Assembly: GCF_900115865.1 (NCBI RefSeq)
Contig: NZ_FOXY01000001.1
Span: forward strand, 434,001-498,000
Length of the DNA: 64,000 nucleotides
Direction: 5' to 3'
Source: Donghicola eburneus
GTDB lineage: Bacteria; Pseudomonadota; Alphaproteobacteria; Rhodobacterales; Rhodobacteraceae
Positions within the stretch are counted from its first letter, which is position 1. Each line of letters begins with the position of its first letter. Of the stretch, positions 51,502 through 60,161 are shown in pieces. A model generated the notes under the pieces. It made no database searches, was not told the DNA's origin, and worked only from the letters and a program-made list of their open reading frames with translations. Made by a program: the position numbers and the translations under genes.

Positions 51502-53265
51502 ATGAACCAAGCCGCTCGGACAAAACCACGTTCCTTGCGTCATCGCAAACGGGTCTGGGTGACCCGCTTTGCGGTGGCGCTTTTGCTTTTGGTGGCCGTG
51601 GCGATTGTCTGGGGCACCAAGGTTTGGCTGACCTCGCGCTTTATCGAGACTACGCAAAATAGGGCCGAGGTTCGTCTTGCCTTGTATTCCGGCCAGTTGC
51701 TGAGTGAGCTCCGCCGCAACGCCATTGTGCCTCAGCTTTTGGCGCGCGATCCATCCTTGATTGGGGCGCTTAATTCGCAAGATTTCTCGCGCAGTTCTCA
51801 GCGTCTGATTTCGTTCGTAGATGAAATCGGGGCTGCGTCCCTGATGCTGCTGGACCGTGACGGTCGGACCGTGGCGGCAACGGCGCGGGAACGTCTTGGG
51901 AGCACACACCGGAACTCGAATTACTTTGTCGAAGCTTTGCGCTCGAACGGGACCGTTTTTACCAAAACCCTGCGTCCCACGGGGGCTTTCGTATTCGCCT
52001 ATTCCCGCCGGATCGAGGAGGGCGGCGTCCCCATCGGCGTGATTGTTGTCGAAGCAGACTTGGGCAAATTCGAAAGCGCTTGGGCGGGGATCACCGACGC
52101 GGTGATTGTCACGGATAGCGAAGGCCAGATCATTCTGGCCACCGAACCCAAGTGGCGCGGCCTGAGCGAAGATGCAGCGCTGGAACGGCAGCCTGCCACG
52201 ACAGCGATCGAACGCGCTTTGCAGGCGACCGCCGAGTGGACAGGCGATGTGAACGACGTCTACCTGCGCGGCGAAGCTGTGATGCGGCTGTCTGGCCGGA
52301 TCCCGTTCCGTGGCTGGAATATCGTTACCTACACCAATTACAGCAGTGTTCGCGAGAAAGTGAATGGCGTTCTGGCGCTGGAAATCATGGCCTTTGCGAT
52401 CGCGCTTGCGCTTGGATTTTATTTTCTGAGCCGCAAGAACGCCACGCGGGTGATGTTGGTACAGCGCGAAAGTGCAGAGCTGCGCGCCCTGAACCTGCGT
52501 TTGCAGCGAGAGATCGCCGAACGCGAGCGCGTTCAGGAGACACTGGCTGTGACCGAGCAATCACTGGCACAGTCGTCGAAACTGGCTGCTTTGGGCGAGA
52601 TGTCCGCGGCAGTAAGTCACGAGCTGAACCAACCTCTGGCTGCGATGAAGACCTATCTGGCGGGTGCGCGCCTGCTGCTGAGCCGGAACCGCGCCGAGGA
52701 GGCGCTGGCCTCGATCCAGCGCATTGATGATCTGATCGAGCGGATGGGTGCGATTACCAAGCAGTTGAAATCCTATGCTCGCAAGGGCTCTGACCAGCTG
52801 CAACCGGTTGATATGAAAGAAGCGCTGTCCTCGGCCCTGTCCATGATGGAGCCGCAACTGCGCCAAGGCCGGGTGCGTCTGGAAAAGGCTGTGCCTGAAA
52901 ACCCTGTGGTCGTCATGGGCGACCGCGTGCGGATCGAGCAGGTCATGATCAATCTCGTGCGCAATGCATTGGATGCTGTTGGCGGGCGGACAGATGCGCG
53001 CGTCGATGTGCTATTGAGTGCAGGCGAGACGGCGACCTTGACCGTGCGGGACAATGGCCACGGGATCGAAGATCTCGATGAATTGTTCGAACCCTTTTAC
53101 ACCACCAAACAGCCTGGCGAAGGTGTCGGTCTTGGTTTGGCGATCTCGTCTGGGATTGTCACGGACCTTGGCGGGCGCCTGACGGCCCGGAACGCCGAAG
53201 GCGGGGGGGCTGTTTTTGAAATGCAATTACCTATCTACCTCGAAGATATTGAAGCCGCGGAGTAA
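51502..53265 (+). CDS. dctB: C4-dicarboxylate sensor kinase DctB
   Basis: 587 residues. TM1 at about 20-42, a periplasmic double-PAS/Cache sensor (about 45-290, GAASLMLLDRDGRTVAATAR and NSNYFVEALRSNG), TM2 at about 292-312, a coiled linker, HisKA with MSAAVSHELNQPLAAMKTYL (phospho-His), and HATPase with INLVRNALDAVGG, RDNGHGI and GVGLGLAISSGIV. It starts 37 bases after purQ, but the unit with dctD is clear (4 bases apart). It senses succinate, fumarate or malate; the dctPQM transporter genes are not in the window. Confidence 0.93.
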   Translation: MNQAARTKPRSLRHRKRVWVTRFAVALLLLVAVAIVWGTKVWLTSRFIETTQNRAEVRLALYSGQLLSELRRNAIVPQLLARDPSLIGALNSQDFSRSSQRLISFVDEIGAASLMLLDRDGRTVAATARERLGSTHRNSNYFVEALRSNGTVFTKTLRPTGAFVFAYSRRIEEGGVPIGVIVVEADLGKFESAWAGITDAVIVTDSEGQIILATEPKWRGLSEDAALERQPATTAIERALQATAEWTGDVNDVYLRGEAVMRLSGRIPFRGWNIVTYTNYSSVREKVNGVLALEIMAFAIALALGFYFLSRKNATRVMLVQRESAELRALNLRLQREIAERERVQETLAVTEQSLAQSSKLAALGEMSAAVSHELNQPLAAMKTYLAGARLLLSRNRAEEALASIQRIDDLIERMGAITKQLKSYARKGSDQLQPVDMKEALSSALSMMEPQLRQGRVRLEKAVPENPVVVMGDRVRIEQVMINLVRNALDAVGGRTDARVDVLLSAGETATLTVRDNGHGIEDLDELFEPFYTTKQPGEGVGLGLAISSGIVTDLGGRLTARNAEGGGAVFEMQLPIYLEDIEAAE

Positions 53266-53268
53266 ACT

Positions 53269-54603
53269 ATGTCGCAAGTGATTAAGATCGCCATTGTGGA
53301 TGACGAACAGGATATGCGTCAGTCCATTAGCCAGTGGCTGGCGCTTTCTGGCTTCGACACAGAGACGTTTTCCTCGGCCGAGGATGCGCTGACCAAGATC
53401 GGCAGCGACTATCCGGGCATCGTGATCAGCGACATCAAAATGCCGGGCATCGGCGGTATGGGTCTGCTGAAAAAGCTGATGGGCAACGATAGCAGCCTGC
53501 CGGTAATCATGATCACAGGGCACGGTGATGTGCCGATCGCGGTCGAAGCGATGCGTTTGGGCGCGTTCGACTTCCTTGAAAAGCCGTTCAATCCAGACAA
53601 GATGACCGAGATTGCCCGCAAGGCTGTGAACCAGCGGCGTCTGGTTTTGGACAACCGCGCACTGCGGCGGGAGCTGTCCGACGGGGCAGGGCTGATGAAC
53701 AAAATCATCGGCACAGGCCCCGATATGACCCGTTTGAAAGAGGACATCCTCGATCTGGGTCAGGCGGATGGTCATGTCATGATCGATGGCGAAACGGGTA
53801 CCGGCAAAACCCTGACGGCCCACGCGCTGCACGCGGTCGGCAGTCGGGCGGGGCGCAAATTCGTTCTGTTGTCCTGCTCTGCCTATGACGAAGATACGCT
53901 CACCAAACGCCTGTTTGGCCCGATGCAGCCCGAAGACACCCAATTGCCTGCGGTCGAAGAGGCCCGTGGCGGGACACTCGTTCTCGAAGACATCGAAACG
54001 CTGAGCGATACAGTTCAGGCCCGACTGTTGTCCTTTATCAATGAGCAAGGCACGCCGGCCGAGACCCGCATCATCGGGATTTGCAACATGCAAGAGCAGG
54101 GCAAGACAGTCGAAGACGCTCTGCGGAACGACTTGTTTTACCGCTTGGCCGCCCTGCGGATCACTCTGCCGCCCCTGCGCAATCGTGGCGAAGACATTCT
54201 GACCCTGTTCAACCGCCATGCCGAACAGTTCGCCGATGAATACGGCTGTGATGCGCCCGAGCCCAGCGCCCAAGAGGCGGCGCAGCTCTTGCAGGCGCCT
54301 TGGCCCGGCAACGTGCGCCAGTTGATCAATGTTGCCGAGCGCGCAGTTCTGCAGTCGCGCCGTGGATCGGGCACCATCGCCAGCCTCTTGATGGCGGATA
54401 ATGACGATTTGCGCCCCGTGGTGACGACCGAAGGCAAACCGCTCAAGGAATATGTCGAGGCATTCGAACGCATGTTGATCGACAACACCATGCGCCGCCA
54501 CAAGGGTTCGATCGCCAGCGTGATGGACGAGTTGTGCCTTCCGCGTCGGACCCTGAACGAAAAGATGGCCAAATACGGTCTTCAGCGCGCCGATTATCTG
54601 TAA
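53269..54603 (+). CDS. dctD: DctD-type response regulator without the sigma-54 GAFTGA loop
   Basis: 444 residues. Receiver (about 1-125) with IVDDEQDMR, phospho-acceptor Asp 55 in VISDIKMPG, and Lys in FLEKPF. The AAA+ domain (about 145-365) has Walker A GETGTGKTLTAHALH, Walker B GGTLVLEDIETL and the RNDLFYRLAALRI sensor region, but the segment after LFG reads PMQPEDTQLPAVEEARG in place of the GAFTGA loop needed to contact sigma-54. The C-terminal Fis-type HTH (RRHKGSIASVMDELCLPRRT) is present. It pairs with dctB four bases upstream. It may act with another sigma factor, as Rhodobacter NtrC does. Confidence 0.9.
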   Translation: MSQVIKIAIVDDEQDMRQSISQWLALSGFDTETFSSAEDALTKIGSDYPGIVISDIKMPGIGGMGLLKKLMGNDSSLPVIMITGHGDVPIAVEAMRLGAFDFLEKPFNPDKMTEIARKAVNQRRLVLDNRALRRELSDGAGLMNKIIGTGPDMTRLKEDILDLGQADGHVMIDGETGTGKTLTAHALHAVGSRAGRKFVLLSCSAYDEDTLTKRLFGPMQPEDTQLPAVEEARGGTLVLEDIETLSDTVQARLLSFINEQGTPAETRIIGICNMQEQGKTVEDALRNDLFYRLAALRITLPPLRNRGEDILTLFNRHAEQFADEYGCDAPEPSAQEAAQLLQAPWPGNVRQLINVAERAVLQSRRGSGTIASLLMADNDDLRPVVTTEGKPLKEYVEAFERMLIDNTMRRHKGSIASVMDELCLPRRTLNEKMAKYGLQRADYL

Positions 54604-54991
54604 GCGACTTGTTCAAAGGCAATTTATTCATTGTCTTTTCGGGAATTTCGCCTTTAAGGTGGAAGAACAGGCGCATTCTCTGCGTTCTGAACAGTTTTCT
54701 CGCCGCAAAGGCCGCGCGCCTACCAGAGCCGCCCTTTCCGACGGAACCGCTTGGGACTTGCAAACAGGTCCAAAGAAATCAGCCCGGCACGCGAACAGCG
54801 ACGGGCCATAAACATGGCGCCACAAGGCGTCGGAGAAGAACCGCGATGAAACGCGCAAACGTAAGTTTAGTGAAGTGTAGGGCGCAATCCGCGCCCACTC
54901 TTTGCGCGTTTCCGCTCGCCCTTACAAAACACAGCCACACCGCGCGCGTCCGGCATGTTCCGGACCCCGATGGACTGTGCAAAGAGATACC
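54604..54991 (+). promoter_or_regulatory. Long leader region of rne
   Basis: 388 bases between dctD and the RNase E start. Frames in it have poor coding character. Its length fits the long 5'-untranslated leader through which RNase E controls its own mRNA in other bacteria; whether this one does is not shown by the sequence. An AT-rich part near 54610-54680 could hold the promoter. AAAGAGATACC precedes the ATG at 54992. Confidence 0.45.
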
Positions 54992-57988
54992 ATGGGAAAG
55001 AAAATGCTCATCGACGCCACCCACGCGGAAGAGACCCGCGTCGTGGTGGTTGACGGAAACAAGGTTGAGGAATTTGACTTTGAGTCCGAAAACAAACGCC
55101 AGCTTGCTGGCAACATCTATCTAGCAAAAGTTACACGGGTCGAACCCTCTCTTCAGGCAGCATTTGTAGATTACGGCGGAAACCGCCACGGGTTCTTGGC
55201 GTTCTCGGAAATCCACCCCGATTACTACCAGATTCCGGTTGCAGATCGCGAAGCGCTTTTGGCCGAAGAGCGCGCTCTGGCCGCTGAACAGCAATCCGAC
55301 GACGAAGAAGAGAACGATCGCCCCAAGCGGTCGCGGTCCCGCTCGCGCCGGAAGAAGTCGGACAAGCCCGAAGCGGCCAAGACTGACGCGTCTACCGAAG
55401 ACCAGGCAGCCGAGGATAAGTCCGAAGCACCTGCTGAAGCTGCCTCGTCCGAAAATGCCGTAGAGCCTGCAGCGGTCGAAGAGCCCGCAGCACCTGTCGC
55501 TGATGCGCCGGTTGCCGAAGAGGCGCCCGCTGAAGCCGAGGCGGCTCCTGCCGAAGCAGAGGCATCTGCGGAACCTGCCGCTGAGGAAGCGCCCGCAGTC
55601 GAGACCGCTATTGAAGAAGCGTCTGTTGAAGAAGCGCCTGCCTCAGAAGTCGAAGACACTCCGGTCGAAGAGCAGGCAGCGGAAGAGACCCAAGCAGAAG
55701 ATTCAGCGGTAGAAGAGGCTAAGGACGAAGATGGCGATGACCGTCCGCGTCCGGCTCAGGCTGCGCGCAACGATGACAGCGATGACGCGGTAGAAACCCG
55801 CGAAATCTCTGGCATGGAAACCATCGACCTTGATGACGAGGAAGAGGGCGCATCCGAAGAGACCAACGCCGACGACGCTCAGACATCTGACGACGCTCCG
55901 AAAGCGGAGGAGGAGGCCAAAGACGAAGGCGAAGCCAAGCAGCCGTCGAAGCCTAAGCGTAGCCCGCGCAAGTCGACCAAGAAAGCAGCCGTCGAAGAAA
56001 CCGAAGAGGAGTCTGACGCAGACCCCAAATCGGAGATTGAATCGGTCGCCGAAGAGGACGAGTCCGAGGACATTCGCCCCGCGCGCAAGCCCCGCGCTCG
56101 CCGTTACAAGATCCAAGAAGTGATCAAGGTGCGCCAGATCATGCTGGTGCAGGTCGTGAAAGAAGAGCGTGGCAACAAAGGCGCGGCTCTGACCACCTAC
56201 CTCAGCCTTGCTGGTCGGTATTGCGTCTTGATGCCCAACACGGCGCGTGGCGGTGGCATCAGCCGCAAGATCACCAATGCGGCTGACCGCAAGAAGCTGA
56301 AAGAGATCGCCGGAGAATTGGCCGTGCCGCTTGGCGCTGGCCTGATCATTCGCACCGCAGGCGCGCAGCGCACCAAATCCGAGATCAAGCGCGACTACGA
56401 ATACCTGCAGCGCATGTGGGAACAGATCCGCGAGAATACGCTGCAATCCGTCGCGCCCTGCAAGATCTACGAAGAAGGCGATCTGATCAAACGCTCGATC
56501 CGCGACCTGTACAACCGCGAGATTGATGAAGTGCTGGTCGAAGGCGATCGCGGCTACCGCAACGCCAAGGACTTCATGAAAATGATCATGCCGTCCCACG
56601 CCAAGAACGTGAAGCACTACAACGAGCGGATGCCTCTGTTCGCCCGCTATCAGGTGGAAAGCTACCTGAGCAGCATGTTCAACCCGACCGTCCAGCTAAA
56701 ATCCGGCGGCTACATCGTGATCGGTGTGACCGAGGCGCTGGTGGCGATCGACGTGAACTCGGGCAAGGCGACCAAAGAAGGCTCGATCGAAGAGACCGCG
56801 CTGAAGACCAACCTTGAGGCCGCCGAAGAGGTGGCGCGCCAGCTGCGTCTTCGCGATTTGGCCGGTCTGATCGTCATCGACTTCATCGATATGGACGAGC
56901 GCAAGAACAACACCGCCGTCGAAAAGCGGATGAAGGACAAGCTCAAGACCGACCGCGCCCGCATTCAGGTGGGCCGTATCTCGGGCTTTGGTCTGATGGA
57001 AATGAGCCGTCAGCGTCTGCGTCCGGGTATGATCGAGGCGACCACCCAGCCATGCCCCCATTGTCACGGCACAGGTCTGCTGCGCTCGGATGATAACGTA
57101 GCGTTGGCAATCCTGCGTCAGCTCGAGGAAGAGGGCGTTCGTGGCCGCAGCAAAGAAGCCTTGGTCAAGGTACCGCTGCAGATCGCGAACTACCTTTTCA
57201 ACCACAAGCGTGAACACATGGCGATGATCGAGAACCGCTACGGCATGGCTGTTCGGATCGAGGTTGACGGCAACCTGATCAGCCCTGATTTCTCGATCGA
57301 GAAGTTTAAGACGGCGGTCCGTGTGATCGGTGGCTTTGTCCCCGAGGCGGAAACGCTAGATACGTCGATCATGGATGCGCTGGACGCGGATAGTGACCAG
57401 CCCTCGGATGAGGACGACACCACAGAAGAAGCCGCCGAAGCGAAAGCGCCCGAGCAAAAGCCCGAAGGGGATGACAGCGGCAAGCCCAAGAAGCGCCGTC
57501 GCCGTCGCCGCCGTGGTGGCAAGAATAAAGAGGGCGATGAGGCCAAGTCGCAAGACGCTGAGGGCAAATCAGAGAATACCTCTGATGATAATGCTCAGGC
57601 CGCAGACAGATCCGAAGAAGCGCCCGCCGCAGACAGCACAAGCGAGCCCGCGCCTGCAACCGAAGAGCCGGCCAAGGAAGAGGCTCAGCCTGCGAGCGAC
57701 GCGCCCGCGTCCGAAGAGCCTGCGCCTGAGGCCCCTTCGGAACCTGCAGAGCCCGCTGTCGAAGAGCAGCCTGCTGCCCCCGAAGCGCCTGTCGATTCAC
57801 CCATTGTCGAGACCACAACGCCTGTCGAAGTGCCCGAGCCCGTCAGCGAACAGCCAGCGCCGGTGAGCGAAGTGCCCGCGCCTGTTCAAGAGGATACGGC
57901 ACCCTCTGCGCCAGAGCCCGAGATTGCGCCTGAAGAGCCGTCGAATGAACCGCCGAAGCCCAAACGCACTGGCTGGTGGAGCGTATAA
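54992..57988 (+). CDS. rne: Ribonuclease E
   Basis: About 998 residues from the ATG at 54992. The S1-like RNA-binding region is split by a long acidic/Ala-Glu-Lys-rich insert (about residues 95-370, with repeated P/A/E/V units), then IQEVIKVRQIMLVQVVKEER, LMPNTARGGGISRKI, the catalytic core with VAIDVNSGKATKEGSIEE, IVIDFIDMDERKNNTAVEKR, and the Zn-link CPHCHGTG. A degradosome-type C-terminus (about 795-998) has an Arg patch (KPKKRRRRRRRGGKNK) and ends with KPKRTGWWSV. Endonuclease of mRNA decay and tRNA/rRNA maturation. Followed by a strong terminator. Confidence 0.96.
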   Translation: MGKKMLIDATHAEETRVVVVDGNKVEEFDFESENKRQLAGNIYLAKVTRVEPSLQAAFVDYGGNRHGFLAFSEIHPDYYQIPVADREALLAEERALAAEQQSDDEEENDRPKRSRSRSRRKKSDKPEAAKTDASTEDQAAEDKSEAPAEAASSENAVEPAAVEEPAAPVADAPVAEEAPAEAEAAPAEAEASAEPAAEEAPAVETAIEEASVEEAPASEVEDTPVEEQAAEETQAEDSAVEEAKDEDGDDRPRPAQAARNDDSDDAVETREISGMETIDLDDEEEGASEETNADDAQTSDDAPKAEEEAKDEGEAKQPSKPKRSPRKSTKKAAVEETEEESDADPKSEIESVAEEDESEDIRPARKPRARRYKIQEVIKVRQIMLVQVVKEERGNKGAALTTYLSLAGRYCVLMPNTARGGGISRKITNAADRKKLKEIAGELAVPLGAGLIIRTAGAQRTKSEIKRDYEYLQRMWEQIRENTLQSVAPCKIYEEGDLIKRSIRDLYNREIDEVLVEGDRGYRNAKDFMKMIMPSHAKNVKHYNERMPLFARYQVESYLSSMFNPTVQLKSGGYIVIGVTEALVAIDVNSGKATKEGSIEETALKTNLEAAEEVARQLRLRDLAGLIVIDFIDMDERKNNTAVEKRMKDKLKTDRARIQVGRISGFGLMEMSRQRLRPGMIEATTQPCPHCHGTGLLRSDDNVALAILRQLEEEGVRGRSKEALVKVPLQIANYLFNHKREHMAMIENRYGMAVRIEVDGNLISPDFSIEKFKTAVRVIGGFVPEAETLDTSIMDALDADSDQPSDEDDTTEEAAEAKAPEQKPEGDDSGKPKKRRRRRRRGGKNKEGDEAKSQDAEGKSENTSDDNAQAADRSEEAPAADSTSEPAPATEEPAKEEAQPASDAPASEEPAPEAPSEPAEPAVEEQPAAPEAPVDSPIVETTTPVEVPEPVSEQPAPVSEVPAPVQEDTAPSAPEPEIAPEEPSNEPPKPKRTGWWSV

Positions 57989-57995
57989 CGATCCC

Positions 57996-58023
57996 AAGGG
58001 CGTCCCAAGCGGGCGCCCTTTTT
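57996..58023 (+). terminator. Rho-independent terminator after rne
   Basis: AGGGCG(T)CCC / GGGCGCCCT stem with one bulge and a 4-nt loop, followed by TTTTT. It is 8 bases past the rne stop. Confidence 0.88.
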
Positions 58024-58126
58024 CAATCGGACGCAGCGTAGATCGTTTGGCTGCATTGACCCGCCCAACAAACTTGTGAGAGGTCGCGACGTGACGCACG
58101 CGCACCAGATGCGGTAAGGAGAGATC

Positions 58127-58879
58127 ATGTTCGGAATCGACCTCTTTGATGCAGGGCTTTTGCCCGCCATGATCGTTGCGCTGACCGCCGGGGTGATCAG
58201 TTTCCTGAGCCCGTGCGTGTTGCCGATTGTACCGCCGTATCTGGCCTACATGAGCGGCGTCAGCCTGAATGACATGGCCAAGGACGGCAGTGCCCGGGGG
58301 CGGACCTTGCTGGCCGCGCTTTTTTTCGTCTTGGGTCTGTCGACGGTCTTTCTTCTGCTCGGCTTTGCTGCCTCGGCGGTGGGTCGGGCGTTTCTGTCGT
58401 ACCAAGGGTATTTTAACACCGGCGCGGGCATCCTCGTGATGGTGTTCGGCATGCACTTCCTTGGGGTGATCCGGATTGGCTTTCTAAGCCGCGAAGCGCG
58501 GATTGATGTTGGCGATCAGGGGGGGTCGGCGTTCGGTGCCTATATCCTTGGCCTTGCGTTTGCCTTCGGTTGGACGCCCTGCATTGGCCCGCAGCTCGGC
58601 GCAATCCTGTCGCTGGCTGCCAGCGAGGCGAGCGTTGCGCGGGGCACGACGCTGTTGGCGGTGTATGCTCTGGGCCTTGGCCTGCCGTTCCTGATTGTGG
58701 CGGCGTTCCTGCCGCAAATGGGCGGGATTATGGGCTGGATGAAGCGCCATATGGAGCAGATCGAGCGGATCATGGGCTTGCTGCTGTGGACCATTGGTCT
58801 GCTGATGCTGACAGGTGGCTTCTCGCGGTTCTCTTATTGGCTGCTGGAAACTTTTCCTGCTCTTGCGACACTGGGCTGA
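58127..58879 (+). CDS. ccdA: CcdA-type cytochrome c biogenesis membrane protein
   Basis: 250 residues with six membrane helices. DsbD/CcdA motifs: SFLSPCVLPIVPPYL (first Cys, TM1) and AFAFGWTPCIGPQLGAIL (second Cys), which carry reducing equivalents across the membrane to apocytochrome c or other thiol partners. AAGGAGAGATC precedes the ATG. It stands alone with rne upstream. Confidence 0.94.
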   Translation: MFGIDLFDAGLLPAMIVALTAGVISFLSPCVLPIVPPYLAYMSGVSLNDMAKDGSARGRTLLAALFFVLGLSTVFLLLGFAASAVGRAFLSYQGYFNTGAGILVMVFGMHFLGVIRIGFLSREARIDVGDQGGSAFGAYILGLAFAFGWTPCIGPQLGAILSLAASEASVARGTTLLAVYALGLGLPFLIVAAFLPQMGGIMGWMKRHMEQIERIMGLLLWTIGLLMLTGGFSRFSYWLLETFPALATLG

Positions 58880-58940
58880 CATTTAGCCCTATCCCTTGGC
58901 CCGTCTGCCATGTTTAATGCCCTTATATTAAGGGGTTGGC

Positions 58941-60161
58941 ATGGACGAACGCTTTGACAGACCAGTGCGCCGTCGCCGGGTGTTTTACATTCCGGGGTTC
59001 GATCCCTATCCGCCCCGCCGTTACCGCGAATTCTATCGCAAAGAAGGTGCTGACCAAGCGCGCTACTCTGGCTATCGGATCGCTCTGCGCGGGGCCGGCC
59101 CGGCGGCGTGGGAGGTGGATGCCACAATCGAGGACCAAGATGTGTCGGCCCGCGTCGACGTTTTGGTATGGTCCGACATCGTAAATGCCTCGATGGATCA
59201 GGGGATCTTTGCGACTTACCTGCAGATGGTCCGGACTGCGTGGATTTATATCGGCTCGGGCGCACTGTTTCGTTTGATGCGGTTGCGGCGCGGGCCGGTG
59301 ATCGCGGCGCTCTATCCGGTTGCGTTCCTGATGCTGCAATTGATCCTCGCGGCGACGGTTGCGGGATTGCTGGGATATATCGGCTACGAGTTGCTCCCGC
59401 TCAGCCTCTGCTGGATCGGCTTTGTTGTCGGCTTGGTCGCGGCGGTCATGCTGCTGCGCGCAGGGCGGCGGATGGATAATCGTATTCTCGCCTATTACCT
59501 GATGCACGACTACGCGTTTTCTGCAGGGCTGCGCGGGGCCTATCCCCCCGCGCTCGAGTCGCGCTTAAACGCGTTTCAGGATCAGATTGCGGCCGTTATG
59601 GCAGACCCAGACACGGACGAAGTGCTGGTGGTTGGCCATTCCTCAGGGGCTTATCTCGGTGTATCTGTACTGGCCGATCTCCTCCGCGATGGGCGACTGG
59701 GGCAGAGCCATGCGGCCGTTGGATTTCTAAGTCTGGGGCAAGTGGTTCCGATGGTGTCCTTTCTGCCCAATGCCGACAGATTGCGGCGTGACCTCCATGA
59801 TCTGAGCCAGACAGACGCTCTGGCGTGGGTCGATATCACCGCGCTTGGCGATGGCTGTGCCTTTGCGCTGTGTGATCCAGTTGCGGTGAGCGGCGTGGCA
59901 CCAGAGGATGGCCAGCGTTGGCCGCTTGTGATTTCTGCTGCTTTCTCGCGAACGCTTGGGGCAGAGCAGTGGAAGCGTCTGCGCCGTGCGTGGTTTCGTC
60001 TACATTTTCAATATCTTTACGCGCTGCCACAGGCCGAGGATTACGACTATTTCCGCGTGACGGCGGGGCCACAGACCTTGGCAGCCCGCTATGCAGAACG
60101 CGCCCCATCGCCGTCAACGATCCGCAAACCGATCTCTGGCTACCGGAGTATGTCCCCGTGA
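58941..60161 (+). CDS. Membrane-associated alpha/beta hydrolase-like protein
   Basis: 406 residues. The N-terminus has RRVFYIPGFDPYPPRRYREF, an oxyanion-type loop of alpha/beta hydrolases. Two or three membrane helices lie at about 128-175 (VIAALYPVAFLMLQLILAAT, CWIGFVVGLVAAVMLL). The nucleophile elbow is VLVVGHSSGAYLGVSVLADL (G-H-S-S-G). The acid and His residues are not identified with certainty. Function unknown; lipid or ester substrate is a guess. It overlaps the downstream P450 gene by 4 bases, which implies a shared pathway. Confidence 0.78.
   Translation: MDERFDRPVRRRRVFYIPGFDPYPPRRYREFYRKEGADQARYSGYRIALRGAGPAAWEVDATIEDQDVSARVDVLVWSDIVNASMDQGIFATYLQMVRTAWIYIGSGALFRLMRLRRGPVIAALYPVAFLMLQLILAATVAGLLGYIGYELLPLSLCWIGFVVGLVAAVMLLRAGRRMDNRILAYYLMHDYAFSAGLRGAYPPALESRLNAFQDQIAAVMADPDTDEVLVVGHSSGAYLGVSVLADLLRDGRLGQSHAAVGFLSLGQVVPMVSFLPNADRLRRDLHDLSQTDALAWVDITALGDGCAFALCDPVAVSGVAPEDGQRWPLVISAAFSRTLGAEQWKRLRRAWFRLHFQYLYALPQAEDYDYFRVTAGPQTLAARYAERAPSPSTIRKPISGYRSMSP

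Noticed and set aside
50677-52560. 627-codon minus-strand frame across purQ and dctB
   Set aside because: The opposite strand holds PurQ and DctB with all their active-site motifs. The antisense product has no domain.
55280-56100. Repeats in rne considered as a CRISPR or tandem repeat array
   Set aside because: Units are irregular GAA/GCN codon runs inside an intact reading frame, without constant repeats or unique spacers.
55703-56617. 304-codon minus-strand frame in rne
   Set aside because: It arises from the biased codons of the acidic insert and catalytic region of RNase E.
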